64,000 bases of DNA from Pezizomycotina sp. ARF18 (lineage: Eukaryota > Ascomycota), in assembly GCA_002224055.1 (NCBI GenBank), contig AZLU01000064.1:1-64000 (forward strand), written 5' to 3'. Of the stretch, positions 47,588 to 58,342 are shown piece after piece. A model generated the notes under the pieces. It saw nothing but the letters and a program-made list of their open reading frames with translations, had not been told where the DNA came from and ran no database searches. The number at the start of each line of letters is the position of its first letter. Position 1 is the first letter of the stretch. Both the position numbers and the translations under genes were made by a program.

Positions 47588-48129
47588 TATGTCGGAGGCG
47601 ATGATGGAGTAAGAATTGGCGAAAAGGATTGGGCGTTTTACAAAGGAGTGATTGAAGAATTGAGGATGGATGTCAAGTAGGTTCTTCGGCAAATCTCCAA
47701 CGAAAAAGAAAAAAGACTATATTAGAGGGTTTCTTTTTTTCTTTTTTTTTTTTTAAAAAAAAAAAAGAAAGAAAAAAATGTTCGGCCCACGGCAACTCAC
47801 GGCCTTCACCTCCGGTTGCATCGAAACAAATCTTCCAGGGCAGTTCAAGTTATAACAGAAGGCAGGCATATCCCCCTGTTTGTTAAGATTCCATTTCTCT
47901 TTCAATTATTACCCCTTCCCTCCCCTTCAATCACATTATTGTCATCGATGCACTCTTCATTCAGGAGCACCTTTGTAGATATCGTGAAGATTCTAGTTCA
48001 GTGGTTATTTATGAGCGGCGCCGTAAGAGGTTTAATTAAAAAACGAGTAGACACCTTTCTTCACTTTAGCCCAAACTCCGTAAGATGAGCAATCTCTAAA
48101 GGAAACCCTATCCGCATGCATATAAACAA

Positions 48130-48181
48130 GGCTATATATAAACTCGCTAGGCTCACAATTTTCATCTTTCCCTTGTAAACC
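48130..48181 (+). repeat. 52-bp direct repeat, copy 1
   Basis: Begins ggctatatataaactcgcta and ends ttgtaaacc. It matches copy 2 with four substitutions or indels. Confidence 0.85.
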
Positions 48182-48262
48182 CAAAAAGAGAGGCGCAAAA
48201 AGGTAACAGAAGTCATTAACAAAACGTAAGAGCAGAGGGCGTGGGAACTACTTTTCGAGGGA

Positions 48263-48307
48263 TATCTAGAAACGTAAACATATATCTAGAAAACGAGGTA
48301 TCTAGAA
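48263..48307 (+). promoter_or_regulatory. Three TATCTAGAA boxes
   Basis: Exact copies of the 9-mer start at 48263, 48283 and 48299 (spacings 20 and 16 bp). Each contains the palindrome TCTAGA. The core resembles one heat-shock element inverted pair (TTCnnGAA) with its first T replaced, so binding by Hsf1 is only a possibility. Confidence 0.35.
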
Positions 48308-48433
48308 GGGCATCGTGTAGAGGTGTGGATATCCGGAGCAAGAGGCAGATGACAAGAGTGAATAAGAAAATAAGAGGAATCGGATATCGATCTCCGGTGC
48401 AGGGGGATTGAAAGAGGCGACAAGGCGTGTAAA

Positions 48434-48486
48434 AGCTATCTATAAACTCGCCAGGCTCACAATTTTCATCCTTTCCCTTGTAAACC
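48434..48486 (+). repeat. 52-bp direct repeat, copy 2
   Basis: Begins agctatctataaactcgcca and ends ttgtaaacc. The core aggctcacaattttcatc is identical in both copies. Confidence 0.85.
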
Positions 48487-48508
48487 GTAGAAGTAGCACA
48501 AACCAGAT

Positions 48509-49534
48509 TTAAGTCCTGGCAAGCCGGCCATGTCGATGTATATTGGTAGTGTTAAGGTATCTTGGTTTCGGGTGATCAAGTTGATTATTTCCAATTTGCG
48601 AGCTGGTCATACTCAGAGGCACTGGTCTTGTTTCGATCAAATCGATGACCGATTCCTCAGTATCCTCATCAGTGGCCCTGCATGGAAAGACTGTTTTACC
48701 ATCCGTTGGTTCGAGAGCCAAGCAACGCAAAACCCCTTCGTTCCCTGTAAACTCCTCTCGCCTTTCAAGTCATCCAAACCCCACTTACCAAAGGCAGAAG
48801 AAAAAAGTCTACTATGAATTGGCTTCCCAGAAATAATCCAGCTTGGTAGCCACTTGAACGCAGGCGTTTGTTGCCATAAAACATTCCGACTACTCTGCCA
48901 TCTATGGTGAGCAGGGGGAGCCGGATAAGCCGCTAATTCCATAAAAAAAAGTATGGCCATGATCAGGAGCTGCGATTTGAAATAATCCAGCTGTGTCTGC
49001 CAAAGCATGATCGGGTATTTGTAGACGTCGGCTATGTAGACTTGTCTCCGACATCTCCTACGCCTAAACGAAGGGTATGGTGCTCGTAGTCCGGGTTCTG
49101 GGCTATGAGGAACGCCACATCGGAATTTCGATAGTAGACCCTCAGCGGGCGATATTCCATAATTCCACTTCCCTGAAGGTCGACTTCGTCTGTGTCTTCG
49201 CGTTTCCAAAAACACGCATGGTATTCCATATACCACCATCTCTCCACCAATCCCTAGCTTCTTCTATATCCTCACAATCGTTCTCCCACTGGACAGACTC
49301 AAATTTAGGCCGCTCCAGCCCATGTCTTGTCGTTACCAGAATGTCGGGTGTGATAGCAAAAGCAGTGAAGGTATGACGGGTAGACTTAAACATAAATCTG
49401 ATCGTCTTTTCGCCTGCGGAATCTATTTCTGTCACACGCAAACGCAGGTAGACATGTATAGCGATGATGGGCGGTCGGCGAGTTTGACCTCGAGTGACAA
49501 AGTCCCGAAGGTTTGCTTCTGCGCTTGGTGACAT
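48509..49534 (-). CDS. Trypsin-fold serine protease-like protein, no signal peptide
   Basis: Predicted chymotrypsin-fold peptidase of about 330 residues. It starts MSPSAEANLRDFVTRGQTRR at 49534. The three catalytic landmarks appear in order: His in FAITPDILVTTRHGLE (about residue 71), Asp in YYRNSDVAFLIAQNPD, and Ser in the oxyanion motif FYGISGLSGSP (near 48920), followed by the expected strand LTIDGRVVGMFYGN. The C-terminal 70 residues are polar, include a DEDTEESVIDLIE patch and end IHRHGRLART at TAA 48509-48511. No signal peptide or membrane segment is visible, so it is probably intracellular. At least three one-base frame changes split it. I do not recognise a named family; it is unlike secreted fungal trypsins and not obviously Ssy5 or HtrA (no PDZ seen). 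Confidence 0.65.
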
Positions 49535-49972
49535 CTATATATTCCGGTATTGCGAGCTTGACGGGCTGAGGCCGAAGGGAGACATTTTACAGGTAGTGGT
49601 TGAATGCGTGGGTGTACCTATGCGCCTTTCTCTTGTAGAACCTTCTCTTTAAGCATTTTAAAAAGGTAGAAAAAGTCGTTGGCAAGGAGAGGGAAAAAGT
49701 GGTGACACCAACCAATTTTACATGATGGAAACCAGAAAACTTAATTTGGACGCTGGCTGTCGCGGCTTCGCAATTTTTGTTGCTCTTAGGAGTTTTTTTT
49801 TTCTTTTTCTTTTTTTTTCTTTTTTTTCGCTTACGTATTTTCAAATTTAAGGAGAGGAAAAAGAGAGGAAAGAAAGGATAATGATATATATCTCTGCAAG
49901 GGCAATTGCATTGGGTATAAAAAAGTTCGCCTCCATGATTATCTACGAGAAATTCAAAGAACTTTGAAAGGG
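49535..49972. other. Intergenic, protease upstream / VPS52 3' flank
   Basis: 438 bp containing a T-rich run at 49794-49828 and no gene. Its Lys-rich minus-strand frame is a translation of that run. Confidence 0.5.
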
Positions 49973-52571
49973 TTATATATTTACGGCCCCAAATGCTCTC
50001 GTTAGATGTTGAAAGTGTGTTCGCTGCTCTAGCGCCAGTTTACCTTCCGTGTCCTGCTTAAATCCTTAGCCGAGAGCGACTATCGGCATGGCATGAATGC
50101 GAATGTCAAAAAATATATAGGGAATAAAACTACTTACGCTTATGATAGTCAACACCAGCGAGTAATTGTTCAGTAAAAATCTTTCCTTTTTCTTGCTATC
50201 TGATATTGTGGAACTGGCTTTTGTCAGGAAAGCTTCAAAGTCGCTTCTAACCGTCCGAGACTGCAACGAGATCGTGCGAAAGTTAACTGCCATTAAATAT
50301 TAGATGAAGAACTCTGTATATGAGATACGTACCTGTTTGCGACAGGTTCGCCTTCGTCAGCTTCAGCACTTAAAGAGAGCAGAGCATGTGTGAACTGTCC
50401 AACTTTTGCGTTATAGGATGCGGCGCAGCGTTTGCTTGGCAATGTCCATCTGCTTCGACGAAGTTAGACCAGACTTCCTCAAGCTCTCGCTGTGCGCATC
50501 CATAACGGTCTGAAACCTTGGCCACAATAGCATATTCGTTGCATTTACGTAGTTCTCAAGAACTGGCACCCGCCGTCTCTGGAGAGTGAACGCCGATTGT
50601 TGATTTATTCTTACGCACAAAAGCGTACCAAGCGCATCATAAGTGCCATCTATCAGCGTCTTGGTCCACGCCTGAGCCAGAGCTAAAGTCGGACCGAATA
50701 TAGACTGGAACATCTGCGATACTTGGTCGTACTTCTTGTGCGAGAAGAAGTCCGTCAGGAAGCCATACTCTGCGCTGCGTTATCGACTAGCGCCACGTTC
50801 ATACATCGGAACGGCGTCTCAGGCCAGTAAGTGGCTTTATCTTCCTCGAGGGATTGAGCACTCGGTAAAGGGACGTCCTGGTTTTGCCAAGATTCCATCC
50901 GGCGTCCAATGCTGAAACAGTCGTAGTTAACAATCGGAGCGGCAGCACCCATGCTCGACATGCTCTGCAGCAGATCTTCGACGAAAATGTCAGCTCGTAA
51001 TAATTTGATTTCATATAACGACTCTCGACAAAGACTTACTTCTCCGAGACTCTTCTTGCCCGAGAACACCAGCCTTATCGATGTTATACATCTTCATCTT
51101 CTCGAGGACTTCTGGTACCGGTGAAATGACTATGATAGTACCACCGCATCGTATTGACGTATGCTTGCCCAATCTCGTCGGCCAGCTTAGGGTGATGTTG
51201 CGACATGAAGACGAATAAATCCCTGTAACGTAAAAACGAAGCTTGCTGAATGAATTGAGCTTGCGCATTCGGCGACCGTAGAGCTTTTATCTTTGATACG
51301 AAGTGATCTCGGACACGTTCCAGGGCCTATGGAGGGGAAAAAAGGTTAGAGGTACAATTTCGCTCAGATGGCGGCGGGCCTTCTCACCTTGTGCGTTAGC
51401 CGCTCCAGTTCAGGTTCGATGTCCTTAATGGCCTTAATGTTTTGCGACTTCCGTGACTCGATAGCTTTGATCTTACGATCGGCGGTCTGGAGCGCTTTCA
51501 CCCAGGTATCATTAACGTCACCTCAACGATTCTCCGTACCGTATTCGGCGGCAGCGCTACATCTTCCACGATCGGTCCAAGTAGCTTCTCGACGGTCTAC
51601 GAATGATAGTGTTAGATATGTGTTCGAAATAGCTTGCGTGAGATAGATTATCATACCCTGCGGTTTTCAAGCTTTGTAGTTAATGTCATCGATCGGTTTG
51701 TAAGCTCTCAATCTCTGCGCTGACTTGACCAAGGTCCGTCTTGAAGACTGAGAGGTACGATTCTACCGATTGAAGGACTTCGTCACATGCCTAAGCTCCC
51801 CAAGATGTTAATCAACCCAACATTATCTATACTTCGGCGATGATTGAACTCTGACCTTAATTGACTTGTGCAGATCGAGGTATTTGTCTTTTCTTTCTCG
51901 TCTTAGAAGCTAAGTCAGCTAAAAAAGCAACGAGGTAGAACATTTTATTAAGAATACTTGCATTCTTGAACCGTTTCTACCATAACGCGCACTTCGTCAT
52001 CGCCATTGGCTAGAGACAAGCTTAACAGATACTCGTCTAATGTTAAGCCGTCAAATTCGATTTCCTCGTCAAGTAAGAGCTCCGATTCGTCTACGGATTT
52101 TGATGTCGCAGCTTGCGCAGCCTCCTACATTCCAATTGTGAGCAGCGTACAGAATCGAAAGTTTTCGGGCCGAAATTCATTTCGTACCTTGAGAGTGGTA
52201 GCATCTTCTCCTAATATCTTTCCTAGCTCGTCCAATGGGTCCGCGACGCCCAACGGCACTTGCCCTGATATCAATTTCTTGTATGTCGCGGTGTTCGCGG
52301 AGACCGTCGGTTGCTGCCGGTAGTTGCTAACCAGCGACGAGCTGGACGAGTTTCGCGAGAGATTGAGGTTCAGGGATGAGGATCGTGGAGTAAGGCGAAG
52401 GTGTCCGCTGTGTAGCACGTTTGATGACCGGCGAGTCGGGTGGCCTGAGGAGCTTGGCGGGCGAGGAGGTGGTGACGAGGAGTATGTAACCGTAGGTGTT
52501 AGGTGAGGTCGGCCCGGTAATGGCGGCGGAGGGAGGTCGGAGGATACATTGTGAGTGAACTTGTTCCACAT
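49973..52571 (-). CDS. VPS52: Vps52, GARP tethering complex subunit
   Basis: Subunit of the GARP complex (Vps51-54), which tethers endosome-derived vesicles at the trans-Golgi. The N-terminus MWNKFTHNVSSDLPPPPLPG is followed by a Pro/Ser-rich disordered segment and DPLDELGKILGEDATTLKV. The middle is coiled coil (52000-51500), then PVPEVLEKMKMYNIDKAGVL. The conserved C-terminal part contains NYDCFSIGRRMESWQNQDVP, TYWPETPFRCMNVALVDNA, IFGPTLALAQAWTKTLIDGT and VLENYVNATNMLLWPRFQTV. The end QRTHFQHLTRAFGAVNI reaches TAA at 49973-49975. About eight short introns and several frame changes. Divergent from the SWI3-type gene. Confidence 0.92.
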
Positions 52572-52898
52572 TTCTCCGGCGAGCAGGTAGAGAGGTAATG
52601 TGGATGTGTAGACGGTGGCGGTGACAAATTAGATCACCAAACGTTGTCGACTTGAAAGCTGTGAAGGATGGCAAAGGTATCATCGTGGGAGCTTAAAGGA
52701 GAGAGGAAAAGCTGAAGAGGTGCTAAATACAACTGCAAAGTGGTCAGAACGATCATAGGATGTGAGAATAACCTTGCTTATTAAGCAATTGAGACTGAAA
52801 CTACCATTTTAGGATTAGCCTGTTTCAGCCATAGCCCAAAATTGGACAGTGGCGGGCAAAAAAAAAAAAGGCGCCCCAAAATTTTTTCCCTCTTTGCA

Positions 52899-52900
<2 letters not shown>

Positions 52901-52930
<30 letters not shown>
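52901..52930 (+). repeat. T(30) homopolymer
   Basis: The longest homopolymer in the window, about 330 bp upstream of both flanking start codons. Confidence 0.9.
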
Positions 52931-53214
52931 CTTTAGACGCGCCATCACGCTTTAAACCGCCGGTTTTGAATATCGACGAAAAAGAACGAAAACAGGCACC
53001 AGCGACATCGTGAAAAGGCTTTCCCTCCTTCTAACATTCTTTTAAATACGCGAATACAAAGGTCTACGAAAAAAAGCAGGATCTCCTCCTTCTGCCGTCC
53101 TTTATCACTATAGATCGCAACAAGGGGCCTAAGCAATTGTTGCCGTATTGTTTTCTATTCTTTGAGAGTGGAAACAGCAATTTATTGAACGTCTGTGTGC
53201 CTGGGGGAATTCGA

Positions 53215-53240
53215 ACGATACAATTAAACGATACAATTAA
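53215..53240 (+). repeat. 13-bp perfect tandem duplication
   Basis: Two adjoining copies of acgatacaattaa, ending 15 bp before the start codon of the SWI3-type gene, so probably in its 5' leader. Confidence 0.9.
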
Positions 53241-53255
53241 AAGCGTAGTAAAACC

Positions 53256-55608
53256 ATGGATTCCCCACAATTAGACTTCGACTCGCCGGCTTCAGGGCTA
53301 CAGGCGCAACGCCATCTAACACCCTCGCCCACCTCGACCACCTACAACCGTCAGACACCCCCCTAACAGGTGCAACAGGCCAGTCTACTCCGAACCTCAA
53401 CTCAGGAAACGAGAACGACAATGGAGACGACGACAACGAAGGAGATAACGACGGTGACGAGAACAAGGACAACGAGGATGACGACAACGGGGAAGGCGGC
53501 GATGTTTCGATGCAGGAGGCGGGCGACAGCGCCCCGGCGCAAGGGTCGCGGGACGACAGCAAGGCGTCACAGAACGGCACCCGAGCGCGATAGCAGACGA
53601 CGGTTCACCGAAAGCGGCCGACGAGGATGAGGTGATGCAGGACGGCGACAAGACCGGCAAGGAGGAAGGCGAAGGGGACGAGTCGAAAGCGGAAGGGGAA
53701 GAAGGCAACAAGAATGCGTCTGACGACAAGAAGCCCGTCAAGGATAAGGCCAGGGACTACCTCATCGAACAGACGCATCGTATAGTCATCCCCAGCTACT
53801 CCACCTGGTTCGACATGGCACGATAAACGCCGTCGAGAGGAAATCGCTCCCCGAGTTCTTCAACAGCCGCAACAGAAGCAAGACGCCCGCCGTCTACAAG
53901 GATTACCGCGACTTCATGATCAACACGTACAGGATCAATCCGTCGGAATACCTTACAGTCACGGCATGCAGGAGAAATTTAGCAGGCGACGTCTGTGCCA
54001 TCATGCGGGTGCATGCTTTCTTGGAGCAGTGGGGGCTTATCAATTATCAGGTTTGTTGTTTTTCGTTTAAATTCGTCAATTTTAATAACCCTTGGGATCA
54101 TCCTAGTTGTGCTTTATCTTAACTCTTTTTTCTTCTCCCTTTAACAGATTGACCCTGAAACAAAACCTTCGAATATCGTCCCCCCTTTCACCGGCCATTT
54201 CCGCGTCACTGCCGATACGCCCCGTGGATTGCAACCGTTCCAACCCGCCCCGGTGCCCAAGTATCGGCCAACGGCAAGCCCTCGCTGCAACCGATAAGGC
54301 CCTTGCCGCGTCCGCTTCCGCTCCAAAGGTAGAAGTCAACAGCGCGATCCGGCGTAGCGCTTATGATTCTGCTGGGAAGCCCGCTGGAGACCAGGCTAAC
54401 GGCACTGGTGAGGACCCCGACAGGAAGGTCTACAACTGCTTCTCCTGCGGTATCGATTGCACACGAGTAAGATATCACAACGTTAAGAACAAGAAATACG
54501 AACTGTGCCCGAACTGCTACGTCGAGGGCAAATTCCCGCAGAACTCCCAGAATACCGACTACGTCAAGGCCGAGGATGTCGGCTACCAGGCGCTGGATCG
54601 GGACGCCCCCTGGACGGACCAGGAGACACTGTTCCTCCTTGAAGGTCTGGAAATGTACGACGATGACTGGAACAAGATTGCAGATCACGTCGGCACTAGA
54701 ACGCGCGAGCAGTGCGTCGTCAAATTCCTGCAGCTGCCAATCGAAGATCAATACCTTGAGGATAAGGACATTCTTGGACCGCTTCAGTACGACAGGACGC
54801 CATTCTCGCAGGCCGACAACCCGGTCATGAGCGTGGTCGCATTCCTCGCAGGCCTGGTGAGCCCAGACGTAGCCGCCGCGGCTGCCGGTAGTTCGGTAAA
54901 GGAACTCACGGCTTCGTTACAACGGGAATCGAGAGCCTGGACATCAAGTCCGGAAAAGCTAACGGCGAGGCATCCTCCAAACCCGGCACACCATCCGCGA
55001 CTAAGAAAGATCCTAAGTCGCCCTCGGCGCAGCCGAAGGAAGTAACAAAGACCGAACCTGACATCGAAACATCGATGGACGTCGACAAGGAAGCGTCACC
55101 CGCGGCGGAAGACGAGGCGTCGAAGACCGAGAAGGCGGCCACAACCAAGGAGAGCATCAACAAGATCGCCTCCGTAGCGCTCGCCACCGCCGCGGCCCGC
55201 GCGTCGACGCTGGCATCGCACGAAGAGAAGGAGATGTACCGGCTAGTGAACGACGCGATAAACATCAACCTGCGCAAGCTGGAGTTGAAAGTTAAGCACT
55301 TCAACGAGCTGGAGACGATCCTGCAGGCCGAGCGCCGCGAGCTCGACCGCGAGCGCCAGCACCTGTTCATGGACAGGCTGACGATGAGGAACCAGGTCTT
55401 CGCCGCCGTGCAGAACCTGAAGAAGGCGCAGGAGGCCAGTGGAAAAGAGGCTGCGGATCTTTTAGACCAGACGCAGAAGATGGTGTTCGGAAACTCCGGG
55501 GCGGGAGTGGACGGCGTGAAGCCGGTGGTTACCCAGCACATCGGCAACCTCCAGGCTCAGCCTCTAAGTCAGGTGGAAGGGTCGAGTTATACGGCGTTCG
55601 AGGCGTGA
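53256..55608 (+). CDS. RSC8: SWI3/RSC8-type SWIRM-SANT subunit of a SWI/SNF remodeller
   Basis: Scaffold subunit of SWI/SNF or RSC chromatin remodelling complexes (yeast Swi3/Rsc8, human SMARCC). It starts [20 protein letters not shown], followed by a long Asp/Glu/Asn-rich N-terminal region. The SWIRM domain includes [26 protein letters not shown] and [20 protein letters not shown]. After an intron (about 54049-54147) comes [23 protein letters not shown]-like zinc finger is present ([25 protein letters not shown]), then the SANT domain ([20 protein letters not shown]...[19 protein letters not shown]). A C-terminal coiled coil ([20 protein letters not shown]) follows, with end at TGA 55606-55608. 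Whether it belongs to SWI/SNF, RSC or both cannot be told; many ascomycetes have one gene for both. Confidence 0.93.
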
Positions 55609-56532
55609 AGAAAACATAAGACTAGTTATAAAAATATAAAATTTACTAAGCATGATATCTATATTACATTCGAAAAGAACAGGTGGTATCGCCTCTAGGC
55701 GGAAAAAGAAATCGGGCGTATTTGTATCCCTACGAAAAAAAAAACCGAAATGAACAAAAGAAACTTAACCTCCCCTCTTCAAATATTATTCAGGAGTCCG
55801 TGTTTTTGTATGTTACTGTTACGTATCCTTTCAATATTCATCTATTTTCCCATTTAATTAATCCACACTATCATTTTCCTCCTAGGGTTAGAAATCCGCT
55901 TTCTTTTCCTCTTTTTCTCATTTTTAAAGAATGTTAATTCTTTTTCTCAGTACGATAGTTTCTTTTAAGTCTCCAATGTTTGTAGGTTGTTTTTGCTCCT
56001 TCTGACAAAGTGTATTCAAAGTCGACGTTAATACAAAAATGCAAATTTGATAAACAATCACCAATTGATTCCAGGGAATGTAATTGTTGAAAGCAGTTTC
56101 TTAGCAGCGTTGCTGCTGTCTGAAAGCCCATCAAGAGACTCTAGCCGTCATCACTCGCTCCATATAATCACAATGAAAACCCCGACTTCATATATGTCTC
56201 TACGAATGAATGAATATACGCTATGTTCGCCATAAAATATTAAGGATTAGATGATATCTTTTATTCCGAATTTAGCGTGTACACAATGGCCCGTTAATAA
56301 CCTCATGAAGAAATATTTTTCCAACATTACTTGACAAAAAGATGACAAAGTGCGATGAGTATAGCAAACATGATTTTTTTCGCCCCCGTACTATTTCACA
56401 TGTAACCTTGTGTTGGATCGCATAAGGACATGCTTTTCAGTAAAGGAAACACGAGAAGAATACGCTTCTAAATACCGTAAAAAAAATAAAGAAAAACAAC
56501 TCTCCAAATATAATGCTTAAAAAAAATTCGCC
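55609..56532. other. Convergent intergenic region, no gene seen
   Basis: 924 bp between the converging SWI3-type and SEC62 genes, AT-rich. Short frames at 55683-55937 and 56047-56235 lack coding character. Confidence 0.5.
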
Positions 56533-57772
56533 TCAATCCTCGTCAGCTGCATCCTCCACACGGGTCTGGAGGTTTCTTTCGGTGGCGTTCGACTGCGCAA
56601 CCTCAGCACCAGTCGCTTTCGTATCGCCGCCCTCAGGAATCATCGTAACTGGAGCTTCATGATCGTGGTGGTGGTGATGATCGTGATCGTGGTCATGGTC
56701 ATGGTCGTGATCGTGAGCATGATCGTGAGCGTGGTTGTGAGCGTGGTTGTGGCCGGCGGCGAGGCTTCTTCTCGTTGGCAGCGCGCTTAGCGGCCTTCGC
56801 TTCCCTCTGCTTCTTCTTCTGCTTCTTTATTTCCTCCTTGGTCTGACGTAATACGAAAATAGCACGATTAGTAAAAAAAAAAAAAAAAAGAACGGAAAAA
56901 TCGCAATTGAGTAAGAGTTCAGAAAAACTCCCAGACGAATGGAACAAAGCTTACCATGTGCCATGCCCAAAGAGGCCTGAAGCTGTCGAAGAAGCCGACA
57001 TCCTCGAAGAGGTTCGGTAGAGCCAGAGGCCCGGCGGGACGGCGAAGACGGTGACCAGGAACAGTATACCTCTGAAGATGGTCATGAGGAAGAATAGACC
57101 TAGTAGGCCGAGCATGCCCATGCTGCAGTACCACACCCCGAGGCGCAAGAAGGCCGGCCAGAGCGGGAACATGACGATGCCGAGTAGGCAGATGAGCACG
57201 CCGATACCCGTGACTGTGCGCTTCCATTGGGGCCCTCGTACAGCCAGACGTAGTACATTTCCTCCTCGGCCATCTGCTGCGGTTCGATGCGCACGTTCCA
57301 CTGGCCCTTTATGCGCTTCGGCTTGCCGTGGCCGTGGCCGTCGTGGGAGTGGTCGTGCTCCGGGTCGATCTTGGAGACGCGCAGGGCGAGCATGTGCGGG
57401 GCAGGAGCAGAAGCCATCTGGCTTCGTGGCGGTTGGTGACGGGCGGCAGCAGTGCGTTCTTCTTCTGCTTGGCGGCGTACTGGGGAGATTCAAGGGCGCG
57501 GATGGCTCGCTTAACTGTTCAAGATTCGCAAGGTAAGCAAATTCGTGTTTTATAATGCAAGCCGCATCGCAGGGCAATATGGAAGGGTATCTAGTAGAAA
57601 ACTGCAAGGGACAAATAAATGCCTTACCTCGGAACATATCCACACGCTTTCCTCCTAGGATCGACGTTCTCGGTTTGAGGTCGGAATTCTTGAGGAAATT
57701 TGCGACTGCCAGCACCTGGGGCGTAGGTGGCGGGGGGGCCATTGGCTGGCCGCCTGGAGGTGGGCCCGACAT
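56533..57772 (-). CDS. SEC62: Sec62, ER translocon subunit, with His-rich tail
   Basis: Membrane component of the Sec62/63 complex that drives post-translational import into the endoplasmic reticulum. The N-terminus MSGPPPGGQPMAPPPPTPQV leads to LAVANFLKNSDLKPRTSILG and the cytosolic domain DMFRGKAF. After an intron comes a His-rich segment DPEHDHSHDGHGHGKPKRIK and the family signature EEMYYVWLYEGPQWKRTVTG. Two TM helices follow (LICLLGIVMFPLWPAFLRLG and GMLGLLGLFFLMTIFRGILF), then PNLFEDVGFFDSFRPLWAWH. A last exon holds the Lys-rich KEEIKKQKKKQREAKAAKRA and a second run of alternating His/Asp before ending RVEDAADED at TGA 56533-56535. The His/Asp repeats are not a general feature of the family. 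Confidence 0.94.
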
Positions 57773-58342
57773 TGTGACGATAGGTTAATGAAACCAGCTG
57801 CTATCCAATAGCTCTTTTAAGTACGACGAGGACCTGATTGATGATTGTATATAGCTTTGGAGAGAGGATGGTTTTATAAAGCTAGAATGTTCAAGATGAG
57901 ATTCTCTCCTTTTTTTCTGTCTCTTCTAAGGCTGAGAAATGAACAGGCAATCAATTAGTATTTATATATGTGTGTGTTTGAGAGTTGCTTCTGCTTGGTG
58001 CTTATTTGTATTGGCTGTGGTACAGAAAATAGGAACAAAATTTATTGCAGTGTGCATTGACAAAAAAATTAAAGAAGCCACCTTTACAGAGGTTTTTTGG
58101 TATGCGGCGACGTATTTTCGTAACCGAAGAAGTTTAAGCTTATGCCGCCCTTCACGAGCGCGGTAACAAAATTTGTGCACTCGGCGTGTTCGGTTCAAAA
58201 ATCGTCATTTCCAATTCCAAGATCGAACGAAGTATCCGTTAATTATCTTCTCGTCCTCGTTGCGATTTAAATAACGATCTCGAAGCTCCTGCGGCATGCA
58301 CGGTAACTACACTCCAACCGATGATTCCAATATCAGTGACAG
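57773..58342. promoter_or_regulatory. Divergent SEC62/MTC6 intergenic region
   Basis: About 570 bp between divergent starts. No specific motif is recognised. Confidence 0.45.

Larger units (their letters stand above)
47588..48508. promoter_or_regulatory. ETF-alpha upstream region with spaced direct repeats
   Basis: 920 bp between the 3' end of the protease gene and the ETF-alpha start, both minus strand, so it should hold the ETF-alpha promoter. It contains two copies of a 52-bp repeat about 304 bp apart, three TATCTAGAA boxes between them, and a T-run and A-run at 47740-47765. Confidence 0.5.
52572..53255. promoter_or_regulatory. Divergent VPS52 / SWI3-type intergenic region
   Basis: 684 bp between two divergent starts, with T(30) at 52901-52930 and an A-run at 52860. 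Just before the SWI3-type ATG lies a perfect 13-bp tandem duplication. Confidence 0.5.

Noticed and set aside
48146-48160. Sequence resembling a lac operator half (aattgtgagc on the reverse strand)
   Set aside because: A bacterial operator has no role in a fungal promoter, and the match is short and occurs within the 52-bp repeat by chance.
53205-53220. tRNA B-box-like GTTCGAATTCCCC on the minus strand
   Set aside because: No A box, anticodon arm or acceptor stem could be drawn around it.
52324-53741. Several Ser- or Arg-rich frames on both strands around VPS52 and SWI3
   Set aside because: Shadow frames of the GC-rich N-terminal coding regions of these two genes.
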